Positions 1 through 8,269 of a stretch of DNA of 64,000 nt are shown here, piece after piece. Source of the DNA: Alkalicoccobacillus murimartini (GTDB lineage Bacteria > Bacillota > Bacilli > Bacillales > Bacillaceae_D); assembly GCF_030813245.1 (NCBI RefSeq), contig NZ_JAUSUA010000002.1, positions 834,472 through 898,471 of the forward strand, written 5' to 3'. The notes below the pieces were generated by a model. That model saw only the letters and a program-made list of their open reading frames with translations, was not told the DNA's origin and did not search any database. The position numbers were made by a program, and so were the translations under genes. Within the stretch, counting starts at the first letter, position 1. Each line of letters begins with the position of its first letter.

Positions 1-88
1 CCTATCAAATATGGGCAGTATTCAAAACGTCCCTGAATTTGAAGAGTATACGGATTTTTCTTTGTTAGAAGAAATACAAGCAGAATAG
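1..88 (+). CDS. C-terminal end of an unidentified protein (partial)
   Basis: The frame that ends in TAG at 86-88 is open back to the left edge of the window and encodes about 28 residues, finishing in an acidic tail (LLEEIQAE). It is followed within 10 bases by a good rho-independent terminator, which supports a real gene end. Too little is present to name a family. Confidence 0.5.
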   Translation, partial: LSNMGSIQNVPEFEEYTDFSLLEEIQAE

Positions 89-95
89 CATACTG

Positions 96-128
96 AACCG
101 GGTGAGAAACAATTCTTATCCGGTTTTT
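96..128 (+). terminator. Rho-independent terminator of the left-edge gene
   Basis: A 13-bp stem (AACCGGGTGAGAA with TTCTTATCCGGTT, two G-U pairs) with a 4-base loop is followed by a T run. It sits just after the stop at 86-88. Confidence 0.7.
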
Positions 129-223
129 ATATTCTCTTAATATCCAAAAGGTAGCATGATGTTTTTAACCTAATGTAATGGGGAACCATTAGTAGTGATT
201 CCTAATGAAAGGACGGCAGACAC

Positions 224-1612
224 ATGCACCCAATTCGTTACATAAAACGCACACTTCAACGTCTGAATAGCTTGTCTTACTATCAAGTTAAATATGAAAT
301 AAAATCGAATGTTTGGTTGATTTGCTTATTTTATGGCTTAATCGGCGCTTCTCTTGCCGGTGTTGCTTATTTTGGCGATATGCACATGATGATGGGCTAT
401 GAAGCGAATGGTTTCTTTCAAGCTGATTATGAGTTAACCCGCCAGATTGTCAGCTCTCTTGTTGCAGGAATTATCACTCTTAATGCATTTACTCTGAACT
501 CCATTCTAGTTGTCTTAACAAATTTTTCAGGCCAGTTTACACCGAGAATGCTAACGACCTTTATTTCTGATCGTCGCACACAGCATTTGATTGGCATTTT
601 TAATCTAGCATTTGTATTTATCTTGCTTTCATTTTTTCTAATAGATGAACAGGTAGCATCTTATTATGCTGTAATTCCGACGTTAACCATTGCATTGATG
701 CTCATTGCTGTGGGTTCTTTTGTTATCTTTATTAGTCACACGATTAACTGGATGCAGGTTCCAAATATCATGCAAAACATGAAGAATGAATCCCAGCAAC
801 AGATTTTGACTACGCTAGTGAAGGATCTTGAGGAGTTTCGAACATCAGAACCTAAAAGAGACATCGCTGATCAGTTACATGGGGAAGGCATGACCATATC
901 CGCTTCTAAAACTGGTTATATTCAAATTGTCGATTACAAACGACTAATTAATTATGCTCAGTCGGTTGATACAGTGATACGATTTGAGAAAAGAATTGGT
1001 GAGTTTGTCTTAAAAGGCACACCCTTGCTTACCTACTGGAAGAATGGAAGATTCCCTATTGAGCCTAAAGAAATCAACAAGCGTGTTTTTATCGGTTCTA
1101 AAAAAACAGAAGTTCAAGACATTGAGTTTGGGATCAATAAGCTAAAAGAAATTGCCATCAAATCCTTGGGGAATGATGATCCACATACAGCTTCCAATGC
1201 GATCTTCCAGCTTACAGATCTATTACTTTCCATCTCAAAGGTGTCTCGATTTTCATCCTATTTAACTGATTCAAATAACGAACTACGAGTGATAATAAAA
1301 AAAGAGTCTTTTGCTTTTTATCTAAATTCAACCTTCTCGCATATTACGTTATATGCAAAGGAAGATCCTGTGATCACCAATGATATTTTAGAAGCTATGA
1401 CTCTACTCGTACAATCAATCGATAAACAGTACCATGAATGCTCTTGGAAATTCGCTCTAATGGTTGCAAAAGGTTATGCAGCACCTTTCTCGTTTGAGTA
1501 CAACGAGCATAAATTTTACCGATCCCTTGAAAAGATCTCAGACACAACAGGCAATCAAGACGATTATCAAGCCTTTTTGGATGAGATAAAACATAACGAA
1601 GAGAACAAGTAA
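224..1612 (+). CDS. DUF2254 family integral membrane protein
   Basis: This 462-residue protein looks like the DUF2254 family of predicted membrane proteins, whose function is unknown. About four membrane helices occupy the N-terminal third (roughly residues 29-51, 73-98, 120-140 and 149-170). The remaining 290 residues are soluble and probably cytoplasmic. Family hallmarks visible here are the polar stretch after helix 2 (TNFSGQFTPRML) and the ISHTINWMQ segment after helix 4. The gene is monocistronic: a terminator precedes it and another follows the TAA directly. The Shine-Dalgarno sequence is modest (AAAGGACG, about 10 bases upstream of the ATG). The family call is by recalled pattern only. 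Confidence 0.75.
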   Translation: MHPIRYIKRTLQRLNSLSYYQVKYEIKSNVWLICLFYGLIGASLAGVAYFGDMHMMMGYEANGFFQADYELTRQIVSSLVAGIITLNAFTLNSILVVLTNFSGQFTPRMLTTFISDRRTQHLIGIFNLAFVFILLSFFLIDEQVASYYAVIPTLTIALMLIAVGSFVIFISHTINWMQVPNIMQNMKNESQQQILTTLVKDLEEFRTSEPKRDIADQLHGEGMTISASKTGYIQIVDYKRLINYAQSVDTVIRFEKRIGEFVLKGTPLLTYWKNGRFPIEPKEINKRVFIGSKKTEVQDIEFGINKLKEIAIKSLGNDDPHTASNAIFQLTDLLLSISKVSRFSSYLTDSNNELRVIIKKESFAFYLNSTFSHITLYAKEDPVITNDILEAMTLLVQSIDKQYHECSWKFALMVAKGYAAPFSFEYNEHKFYRSLEKISDTTGNQDDYQAFLDEIKHNEENK

Positions 1613-1640
1613 TGTGTGATGGAGAAGGTGAAATGACAGA

Positions 1641-1670
1641 AGCACAGTCAGTGGGAGTGACTGTGCTTTT
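1641..1670 (+). terminator. Terminator of the DUF2254 gene
   Basis: A perfect 10-bp inverted repeat, AGCACAGTCA and TGACTGTGCT, with a 7-base loop is followed by TTTT, 28 bases after the stop codon. Confidence 0.8.
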
Positions 1671-1690
1671 AGTTTGGTTTTGGTGGTGCT

Positions 1691-2028
1691 CTATCGTTTC
1701 GATCTTGCCCTCTATCGTTTCACTTGCCCTTCCATCGTTTCGATTTCGCTCTCTATCGTTTCACTTGCCCTTCCATCGTTTCGATTTTGCTCTCTATCGT
1801 TTCACTTGGTCCTCCATCGTTTCGATTTCGCTCTCTATCGTTTCACTTGGTCCTCCATTGTTTCGATTTCGCTCTCTATCGTTTCACTTGCCCTTCCAAC
1901 GTTTCGATTTTGCTCTCTATCGTTTCACTTGGTCCTCCATCGTTTCGATTTCGCTCTCTATCACTCTAATCTTTACTCCATCGCTCCAATTTCACTGTCT
2001 TTCGCTCCATTCTCTAGTCCATTGCTCC
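1691..2028. repeat. Tandem degenerate array, 20.5-bp period, core TCGTTTC
   Basis: Seventeen copies of a short core (TCGTTTC, degrading to TCGCTCC at the right end) begin at 1694, 1715, 1735, 1756, 1776, 1797, 1817, 1838, 1858, 1879, 1899, 1920, 1940, 1961, 1981, 2002 and 2022. Spacing alternates 21 and 20 exactly. In the left part two units form a 41-bp higher-order repeat. Because 41 is not a multiple of three, several frames stay open and give spurious low-complexity ORFs. The array lies between the terminators of two convergent genes (DUF2254 and catalase). I know of no named element with this structure. Confidence 0.9.
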
Positions 2029-2050
2029 AATCTACATCCCACATCCATAC

Positions 2051-2086
2051 ACAAAAAAAGCAGCAAACACCGTGTGTTCACTGCTT
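2051..2086 (-). terminator. Terminator of the catalase gene
   Basis: Read on the minus strand, a 13-bp stem (AAGCAGTGAACAC with GTGTTTGCTGCTT, two G-U pairs) with a 3-base loop is followed by seven T. It begins 7 bases beyond the catalase stop codon. Confidence 0.75.
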
Positions 2087-2093
2087 CGTCTTT

Positions 2094-3695
2094 CTAATAT
2101 GGGCTAGATGGTTCACTTAGATCTTGTGCTTGCTCAACGGCTGATTTTTGATTTGAGCCGGATTTGCCTAATTGTTCAATTCCCTCTTTCACTCTTCGTC
2201 CGTATTCTTCATTGGCCTCCGTTAAATTCCGGATCATTTGTTCTTGAGCTCGCTTGTCTGCTTGGCTAATGCCTGCGGAGAGGTTTTTAATTAGCTCGTC
2301 TTTCTCCCAGTCCGATAATCGCTTATACGTTTCACCGGCTTGACCAAAATTATTCGGGCGATCGATTGGTGCTTTGACTACCCGTCCGCTAATTTCTGGC
2401 TCATGAGGTTTGCCATTCCGATCGGCTTCTCGTAGACCTTCTACTGACGGTTCGTAGTTAATGTGTGGGTTATGAGAGGGCGGAGTGTCTACATGATAAG
2501 CCATCTGCCCATCTCGTTGATTTGTTGCTACTCGTTTTTTTGGAGCGTTAATGGGAAGCTGTAGATAGTTTGCTCCGACCCGGTGACGCTGGGTATCCGA
2601 ATAGCTAAAGGTTCTGCCCTGAAGCATTTTATCATCTGAGAATTCTAATCCATCTACTAACACACCCGTACCGAATGCGGCTTGTTCTACCTCTGCAAAG
2701 TAATTCTTTGGATTTTTGTTTAATGTCATTTTCCCTACTTTATGCCATGGAAATTGATCCTTATACCAAAGCTTCGTATCATCAAGTGGATCAAAGTCTA
2801 AATCTGGATGGTCATGGTCTTCTATAATTTGCACGTATAACTCCCATTCAGGGAAGTTTCCTTCTTCAATGGCATCATATAAATCCTCAGTCGCATGATT
2901 GAAGTTTTCCGCTTGAATCTTTTCAGCTACTTCTTGTGTTAAGTTCTTAATTCCTTGCAATGGTTCCCAGTGATACTTCACGAGCACAGCTTCGCCTTTT
3001 TCATTTACCCACTTATATGTATTGACGCCTGATCCCTGCATCTGTCTGTAGTTAGCAGGTATGCCCCATGGGGAAAATAAAAATGTAATCATATGCGTTG
3101 CCTCTGGACTCTGAGAAATGAAGTCAAAAATTCTCCCTGGATTCTGAGTGTTTGTCACTGGATCTGGTTTGAATGCATGAATCAAATCAGGAAATTTCAT
3201 GGCATCTCGAATAAAAAAGATTTTAAGGTTATTCCCTACAAGATCCCAGTTTCCATCTTCAGTGTAGAACTTCACCGCGAAGCCTCTTGGATCTCTTAAC
3301 GTTTCCGGAGAATGGGTGCCATGAGTAACTGTAGAGAATCGTACAAAGACTGGGGTCTGCACATCTGTATTGGTAAAAACCTTCGCTCGAGTATATGTTG
3401 AGATTGGATCATCTCCAACCTTCCCATACGACTGAAAATATCCATGTGCCCCAGCACCACGGCCATGCACAACACGTTCAGGTACCCTCTCGCGATCGAA
3501 GTGACTAATCTTTTCTAGAAAATCGTAGTTTTCTAAAGTTGAAGGACCACGGTTTGTGACGGTTTTGATATTTTGATTGTCAACGATTGGTTGTCCTTGT
3601 CGATTGGTTAGCGTTTGATCCGTTTCATTAGACGCTTTCCGTTGGTCGTGAGCATTTCCCTCATGCTGTGCATTAGTCTCTGAATTATTTTCCAA
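2094..3695 (-). CDS. katX: Monofunctional heme catalase, KatX-like
   Basis: The enzyme converts hydrogen peroxide to water and oxygen. The 533-residue protein carries the clade signatures: distal His77 in [13 protein letters not shown], the catalytic Asn in DLVGNN (155/156), and the proximal heme ligand Tyr365 in RTFSYSDTQ with Arg361. The extended C-terminal helical region makes it longer than KatA-type vegetative catalases (about 480 residues) and close to the Bacillus spore catalase KatX, hence the symbol, which is tentative. Translation starts at TTG (3693-3695), preceded by an AAAGGGG ribosome binding site nine bases away. No ATG lies nearby in frame. That binding site forms one arm of a perfect inverted repeat in the leader, described separately. 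The gene appears monocistronic. Confidence 0.9.
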   Translation of the reverse strand: MENNSETNAQHEGNAHDQRKASNETDQTLTNRQGQPIVDNQNIKTVTNRGPSTLENYDFLEKISHFDRERVPERVVHGRGAGAHGYFQSYGKVGDDPISTYTRAKVFTNTDVQTPVFVRFSTVTHGTHSPETLRDPRGFAVKFYTEDGNWDLVGNNLKIFFIRDAMKFPDLIHAFKPDPVTNTQNPGRIFDFISQSPEATHMITFLFSPWGIPANYRQMQGSGVNTYKWVNEKGEAVLVKYHWEPLQGIKNLTQEVAEKIQAENFNHATEDLYDAIEEGNFPEWELYVQIIEDHDHPDLDFDPLDDTKLWYKDQFPWHKVGKMTLNKNPKNYFAEVEQAAFGTGVLVDGLEFSDDKMLQGRTFSYSDTQRHRVGANYLQLPINAPKKRVATNQRDGQMAYHVDTPPSHNPHINYEPSVEGLREADRNGKPHEPEISGRVVKAPIDRPNNFGQAGETYKRLSDWEKDELIKNLSAGISQADKRAQEQMIRNLTEANEEYGRRVKEGIEQLGKSGSNQKSAVEQAQDLSEPSSPY

Positions 3696-3698
3696 GTG

Positions 3699-3762
3699 AA
3701 TAAACCCCTTTTTCTGGTCAATTTTGGATCGCTCTTATTGTTCTCCAAAACAGGGGTTTATT
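3699..3762 (-). promoter_or_regulatory. Catalase leader inverted repeat overlapping the ribosome binding site
   Basis: AATAAACCCC (3699-3708) and GGGGTTTATT (3753-3762) are perfect 10-bp inverted repeats 44 bases apart. On the minus strand the promoter-proximal arm can pair with the arm holding the GGGG Shine-Dalgarno sequence of the TTG-started catalase gene. Whether both arms are in the transcript depends on the start site, which I cannot place. A GGGTAT hexamer further upstream resembles a sigma-B -10 box but lacks a good -35. Confidence 0.5.
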
Positions 3763-3893
3763 ATTCTCTTCATTATTCAAAGCTATATTTCTCAATACCC
3801 TGATCTACTTCAAAAAAGAGCCAGATACAATAGTACCTAACTCTTACTCTTTTCCACGATTAACTAAATCAGTATATCCCCAATAGATTTTTA

Positions 3894-5027
3894 TTAATTA
3901 ACTATCCCATACTCCGTAATCTCCACAGCAACATTTGCTTTAAAATCAACTGATGGGTACACATCTTTCCATTCATTATTCTTCCAAATCTCATCATGAA
4001 AGGCATGCACTTTTCTCCCGATGCCTAGGTAGTCGCATTGAGCTTCTTGCATTTTTGTAATGACTTGATTGGCTTCATTTGTGAGTTGTTCTGATAGCTC
4101 TGTATTTAATCGTTTAATGGTCTTTCTCTCTTCTAGGTGATGATGTGGATATTCGGTTACATTTAATTTCAGGACAACATCCACTTTGACCGACAGCTGT
4201 CCGTCTTGATTTTTTGTTATGTTCAATGCACGTTCTAAATTCTTTACGCCTACTGTGACATCGTCATAAAGATTCTTTTCATCAGAGTTTACATTAACTT
4301 TACGCGTTATATAGTGTGATCCTTTTTTACTTCCATCTAAAAGAAGTAATAGAATAGATTCATCCGTATTTAACTTTCCAGTCATTTGTAGTCCATTAAA
4401 TAAACCAACGCCTGTTAATTCCGCCCCATTTTTTGAGTCTAATACCTTTAATGTAGGAATAACGGCATCCTGACCATCATCGTGGACGATCGTCAAGGTG
4501 TTTTGAAGGTTTACAAGTGGAATTACACCTTCCTCCATCCCACTTAATAAAATACCACTAAGATAATCGCTAATAAGTGGCATATTTTCAGTTTTTACAT
4601 GGAGAATTGATTTAGCTTCGCCTTCAACGATAGCTAAGTTAGCCGTTAATGCACTTAAGGGAGAACGAAAATTTGTATCTAATACCGAATAAATATCGTA
4701 TTTTGCTAAATCCTCACTAAAAAAAGTCACTTCATTTTTTGTTGCAAACAGCTCACTGCCTATTTTCTTGTCTAATTCGGACCGACTGTCACGAGTGTTA
4801 TGTCCATTGGCTGAAATAATGGTTGTGTTAATTGGGATTTTCTCATTTGATGTACCGCTCACAACAGCTACCGTGGTCGTTATTATCCCCGTATCCGTAT
4901 CAATATCCAGTGCCTGTGCATTAATTAACGCCACATCTTTTAAAAGCTGTTCATCCCAACATCCAGACAGACATAAAAATAAACAACTACATATCACGAA
5001 CCTTATTAGTAGCCGCCGCATGTCCAT
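3894..5027 (-). CDS. Ger(x)C family spore germination lipoprotein
   Basis: The 377-residue protein begins with a signal peptide and lipobox (LSGC, acylated Cys23) followed by the CWDEQLLKDVALI start typical of GerAC, GerBC and GerKC proteins. Such lipoproteins form the C component of nutrient germinant receptors in the inner spore membrane, with an A (soluble plus membrane) and a B (transporter-like) subunit. Here no A or B gene is adjacent: catalase lies downstream and an iron-binding protein upstream. It is therefore an orphan C subunit, perhaps pairing with receptors encoded elsewhere. The body shows no frameshift or internal stop. The start is close to an AAAGGGGGATGGAC ribosome binding site. 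Confidence 0.9.
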   Translation of the reverse strand: MDMRRLLIRFVICSCLFLCLSGCWDEQLLKDVALINAQALDIDTDTGIITTTVAVVSGTSNEKIPINTTIISANGHNTRDSRSELDKKIGSELFATKNEVTFFSEDLAKYDIYSVLDTNFRSPLSALTANLAIVEGEAKSILHVKTENMPLISDYLSGILLSGMEEGVIPLVNLQNTLTIVHDDGQDAVIPTLKVLDSKNGAELTGVGLFNGLQMTGKLNTDESILLLLLDGSKKGSHYITRKVNVNSDEKNLYDDVTVGVKNLERALNITKNQDGQLSVKVDVVLKLNVTEYPHHHLEERKTIKRLNTELSEQLTNEANQVITKMQEAQCDYLGIGRKVHAFHDEIWKNNEWKDVYPSVDFKANVAVEITEYGIVN

Positions 5028-5166
5028 CCCCCTTTTTGTAAATCAGAATATGTATTCTCCGTGTTTTACTTTCTCCTTTTATTTAATCATTTATGTACTA
5101 AACGCTTATTCATTAGAATTAGAAACTGATTTAAGGAACTATAAAAAAACAGAAGGTGACATAACC

Positions 5167-5287
5167 TCAGTAACTCAATCTCTTACAAATGAGCCTAAAC
5201 CAGCGTAGGACATACATTTAGACTCCAGTGGGAGTAAAGGCCTGGGTGAGACTTCCCAGTGCGTAGCACAAGCAGGCTCACCAGCCG
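5167..5287 (+). repeat. Dispersed 121-nt repeat, copy A
   Basis: This segment matches the reverse complement of 43048-43168 over its full 121 nt, with only small offsetting gaps. Shared blocks include TCAGTAACTC, AAACCAGCGTA, GACATACA, TAGACTCC, TGGGAGTAA, GGGTGAGACTTC, CAGTGCG and GGCTCACCAGCCG. Internal inverted repeats (ACTCC with GGAGT; GGTGAG with CTCACC) could fold in DNA or RNA. I recall similar dispersed sequences in other Bacillaceae but cannot name or verify a family. It lies upstream of gerC. Confidence 0.8.
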
Positions 5288-5310
5288 GACCGGTAGCAAC
5301 TCTCTCAACG

Positions 5311-5359
5311 TGAAAAAAACCGAAACATTTTGCTCATTAAAACAGCAGAATGTTTCGGT
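5311..5359 (-). terminator. Terminator of the siderophore-binding protein gene
   Basis: ACCGAAACATT (5319-5329) and AATGTTTCGGT (5349-5359) form a perfect 11-bp stem. On the minus strand it is followed by a run of seven T, about 50 bases past the stop of the 5412-6377 gene. Confidence 0.85.
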
Positions 5360-5411
5360 CCTTATAATAAATAATAACAGTTCTAACCCAGCCCCTTAAA
5401 GGCAAAACATA

Positions 5412-6377
5412 TTAGTTCAATTCCTCAGCAATTTCATCAAGCACAATATCAATTGCAAGTGGTGAATAATAACCGATCCAGAGGGCAGTATTTTTTTCAT
5501 ATACATGATCTTCTGTAACAGCTTTTAATCCCTTCCAAACAGAGGTATCTTTGAACTCATTCGTAAGTTGCTCATTTGTGTCATCTTGTAGTAAAAACAG
5601 ATGATCTGCATCTAATTCCGGCATAACTTCAATGGAAATCATTGAACTTGTATCCGTACTTTCTGTAGCCATATCAGGTGGAGTTAATCCTAAGTCTTCA
5701 TATAAAATGGCCGCTGTGCGATGTTCCGTAGTGTGAAGACGAATCATATCATCTCTAGGACGAATCAGAGCAACTGTTTGATCTCCGATTTTTTCATCTA
5801 ACGCTATTTTGAGGTCGCTCACTTTTTGATCATACTCATCAACAATCTGCTGTGCCTCATCTGGATGATTTAGAATATCACCAAACTTCAACTGGACCGT
5901 CTGCCAATCTTCCATCCGATCTAACACAAGAGTAGGCGCGATGCTTTCTAATTGGTCATATATATCTTCGTGAGCATCCGTCGCAATAATGAGATCCGGT
6001 TCTATCGAAAGGATTGCTTCTATATTAGGCTCTAGATATGTTCCGAGTAATTCTGGGTCCCCAGGAAGATCCCCGAGATACTCAGGAAGTCCATTATCAG
6101 TTTCAGCAAACACTGTTCCTACCGGCTGCTCTTCTAATGCCAACATATGATCCAAGAATTGAACATCAAGAACGGCAATCCTCTCTGGCACGCTCTCAAA
6201 GGTCATCTCACCTTTTAAATGCTCAACTGTTACTTCACTCACTTGTGATTCAGACGGGTCCTCTTCTTCTAATGGTTCATTTCCATTATTATCTGTATTA
6301 GAGCATGCTCCAAGTAACAAAATCGTTGCTGCTACTAAGTTTATGGTCCATCCTTTTTTATTCAAAAATACACGCAT
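5412..6377 (-). CDS. Iron/siderophore ABC transporter substrate-binding lipoprotein
   Basis: The 321-residue protein has a signal peptide with lipobox LLGAC (Cys25), an acidic low-complexity linker, then the two-lobed fold of the FecB/FhuD/YfiY group (ERIAVLDVQFLDHMLAL, PNIEAILSIEPDLIIA, DQTVALIRPRDD). Such proteins capture ferric siderophore or ferric citrate outside the membrane and deliver it to a FecCD-type permease. No permease or ATPase gene is adjacent, so it must share a transporter encoded elsewhere. It is divergent from a Btr-like regulator whose C-terminal half is a related binding domain, and a strong Fur box lies in the shared promoter. The likely ligand is a siderophore, but which one cannot be told. 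Confidence 0.88.
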   Translation of the reverse strand: MRVFLNKKGWTINLVAATILLLGACSNTDNNGNEPLEEEDPSESQVSEVTVEHLKGEMTFESVPERIAVLDVQFLDHMLALEEQPVGTVFAETDNGLPEYLGDLPGDPELLGTYLEPNIEAILSIEPDLIIATDAHEDIYDQLESIAPTLVLDRMEDWQTVQLKFGDILNHPDEAQQIVDEYDQKVSDLKIALDEKIGDQTVALIRPRDDMIRLHTTEHRTAAILYEDLGLTPPDMATESTDTSSMISIEVMPELDADHLFLLQDDTNEQLTNEFKDTSVWKGLKAVTEDHVYEKNTALWIGYYSPLAIDIVLDEIAEELN

Positions 6378-6402
6378 CTAACTAGCCCCCTTTATTTTAA
6401 TT

Positions 6403-6421
6403 GATATTGATACTCATCATC
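6403..6421. promoter_or_regulatory. Fur box
   Basis: The 19 bases starting at 6403 (GATATTGATACTCATCATC) match the classical Fur consensus GATAATGATAATCATTATC at 16 of 19 positions. The site lies between the divergent binding-protein and AraC-type genes, both expected to be iron-regulated. Confidence 0.85.
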
Positions 6422-6472
6422 ATCTATACTACTATAAAGATTCAGACTCGCACCGTCCATGGACATAACCGT

Positions 6473-6519
6473 CTTTCAATGGATGATAGCGACACAAATG
6501 GAATAGCGTCCATTGAAAG
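6473..6519 (+). promoter_or_regulatory. Leader hairpin touching the RBS of the Btr-like regulator
   Basis: CTTTCAATGGA (6473-6483) and TCCATTGAAAG (6509-6519) form a perfect 11-bp stem with a 25-base loop. The 3' arm abuts the GAGGAGG ribosome binding site of the gene at 6535. It could modulate translation, or act as DNA as an operator for the AraC-type protein. There is no T run, so it is not a terminator. Confidence 0.5.
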
Positions 6520-6534
6520 AGGAGGATATCTCTT

Positions 6535-8151
6535 ATGCATACTAACGACAACTCACAAGACGATCTATCTTCGTTATTGTACTCACTAGAAAACGCTACA
6601 CATTTCCAAGCAGTAACTAGCATAAGGCAAAGTCGCTTCCTTCATGGAGTTGTGCTCTTTAAGGAAAAAGATGTAGTCGTACATATAAATGGGTCTCGCC
6701 ATCAGATGCATCAAGCTGAACTATTATTCCTACATGCTGATGATAAAAAAGAGCAAACCATCCATTTTGATCGTGCTCTTGAGGGATATCATCTGCAATT
6801 CTCTGCCTTAAAAAACCAGGGACACGGACAATATAAGAATGTATCGCTTCCTTTACCGCAAAGCATTGCAACATCCCATAAGCTTTTATTGCAGTCAAAA
6901 GCGCAAGATATTATAACCCATCAGGGCCGAACAGATGGATGGGATACTGTGAGAGCTACTACCCTTTTTCAGGAATGGGTCTATACATTATTCAATGAGA
7001 TACGGACGGATCAATCCTTACCGCTTAAACAATTAATTCGTGATAGTAGGGATTACATCCATGAACATTATCATCTAGACATCACACGAGAACATCTTGC
7101 ACAATTAGCCGGATTACACATCGATTATTATTCACGGAAATTCAAACAGGAATATCAAAAAAGTCCGATTGCGTATCTGAATGACGTGAGACTTCATCAG
7201 GCTAAGCAGTGGCTCATTCAAACACAAGAGCCGATACGCTCTATTGCCAAACGTGTTGGCTTCAGTGATGAATTTTATTTCAGTCGGAAATTCAAAGCAA
7301 AAGAAGGCTGTTCACCAGTCGTATATGTAAACAAAATCAAGCAATCCAGCCGAGTCGCTTCACTGAATCATATGGTAACAGGTCATCTCATTGCACTTGG
7401 ATTGGAACCCTATGCAGCTATAATGAATAGCTCATTCCCTATTGTTCATCAGTTAGATAAAACCATTACAATTGGTAGTCAAAAGCCTGACCTTGAACGA
7501 TTACTTTCAGCCAAACCAGATCTAATTGTTCGCTGTGCACCTGCCAACCAAGAGCAGACAACAAAGGATGAATTATTTAATCATATAGCACCGACTCTCA
7601 CATTGTCCTACCAAGACGATTGGCGAGATCATCTAAAAATAATTGCACGAATGGTTGGAAAAGAACAAGAAGCGATCGATGTTTTGGATAGATACCACAC
7701 CAAGGCTGAGATGATTAAGGGCCGAATCAAGAAAAAAATGATGAATGAAACCATCCTTATTCTCGGTATAGGTGAAGGGGCACAATGTGTATACGGACAA
7801 AGAAATCTTGGAACGGTTCTTTATGGTGATCTGCACCTTGGCGTTCCTACTGGAATTGAGGATATCACTCATTTAAAAGAGGTCTCATTCGAGGAATTGG
7901 CTGCATTCAAAGCAGACCGAATACTATTAACGATTTATCGAAACAAACATCGCCTCCCTAGCAAACAAGCGATACGTAAGCAATTGCTACAAATGCAACA
8001 AAGTCTGGAGTGGCAATCACTTAAAGCGGTCCAACATAATAAGGTCTACTCCATTTTCGACAGTAATCACTTATATACCAGCTATAATTCACTATCACAC
8101 AATTTATTTCTTGATAAGATGAATCAGCTGCTAGTGGAAGAGGTTCATTAA
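6535..8151 (+). CDS. AraC-family regulator fused to a siderophore-binding domain (Btr-like)
   Basis: The 538-residue protein has three parts: an N-terminal cupin-like segment (about 1-150), a double helix-turn-helix AraC domain (about 166-266, with the second-motif signature GFSDEFYFSRKFK), and a C-terminal periplasmic-binding-protein-like domain (about 270-538) related to the neighbouring transport lipoprotein. This is the architecture of Bacillus subtilis Btr (YbbB, about 530 residues), which binds ferric bacillibactin and activates the uptake genes. By analogy it probably activates the divergent binding-protein gene when the siderophore is present, while Fur represses under iron sufficiency. 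The start follows a GAGGAGG site. A perfect leader hairpin lies just upstream. Confidence 0.88.
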   Translation: MHTNDNSQDDLSSLLYSLENATHFQAVTSIRQSRFLHGVVLFKEKDVVVHINGSRHQMHQAELLFLHADDKKEQTIHFDRALEGYHLQFSALKNQGHGQYKNVSLPLPQSIATSHKLLLQSKAQDIITHQGRTDGWDTVRATTLFQEWVYTLFNEIRTDQSLPLKQLIRDSRDYIHEHYHLDITREHLAQLAGLHIDYYSRKFKQEYQKSPIAYLNDVRLHQAKQWLIQTQEPIRSIAKRVGFSDEFYFSRKFKAKEGCSPVVYVNKIKQSSRVASLNHMVTGHLIALGLEPYAAIMNSSFPIVHQLDKTITIGSQKPDLERLLSAKPDLIVRCAPANQEQTTKDELFNHIAPTLTLSYQDDWRDHLKIIARMVGKEQEAIDVLDRYHTKAEMIKGRIKKKMMNETILILGIGEGAQCVYGQRNLGTVLYGDLHLGVPTGIEDITHLKEVSFEELAAFKADRILLTIYRNKHRLPSKQAIRKQLLQMQQSLEWQSLKAVQHNKVYSIFDSNHLYTSYNSLSHNLFLDKMNQLLVEEVH

Positions 8152-8269
8152 ATAAAACACGTAAATGTGAAGTAAGATCACGTAAATGTCTATGTTCATC
8201 CTGAGCTATATCAATAATAATGAAAAATAAAGCTCATTTCTTTAAGCTTTCAGTTCAGGAAGGTGAACC

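Noticed and set aside
1612..2120. Three overlapping ORFs of 81-161 codons in the first array
   Set aside because: They consist of a 41-bp repeat read in three frames (FRFRSLSFH-type monotony), have no ribosome binding site and no recognisable fold. The 41-bp period keeps frames open by chance.
3780..3830. Sigma-B promoter for the catalase gene
   Set aside because: A GGGTAT -10-like hexamer exists, but there is no convincing GTTTAA-like -35 at the right distance.
5167..5287. Riboswitch upstream of gerC
   Set aside because: The sequence recurs far away at 43048-43168, not upstream of a functionally related gene, and does not match a riboswitch I know. A dispersed repeat explains it better.
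8195..8240. Second Fur box upstream of the FhuF-like gene
   Set aside because: The AT-rich stretch ATCAATAATAATGAAAAAT matches the Fur consensus poorly and could arise by chance.
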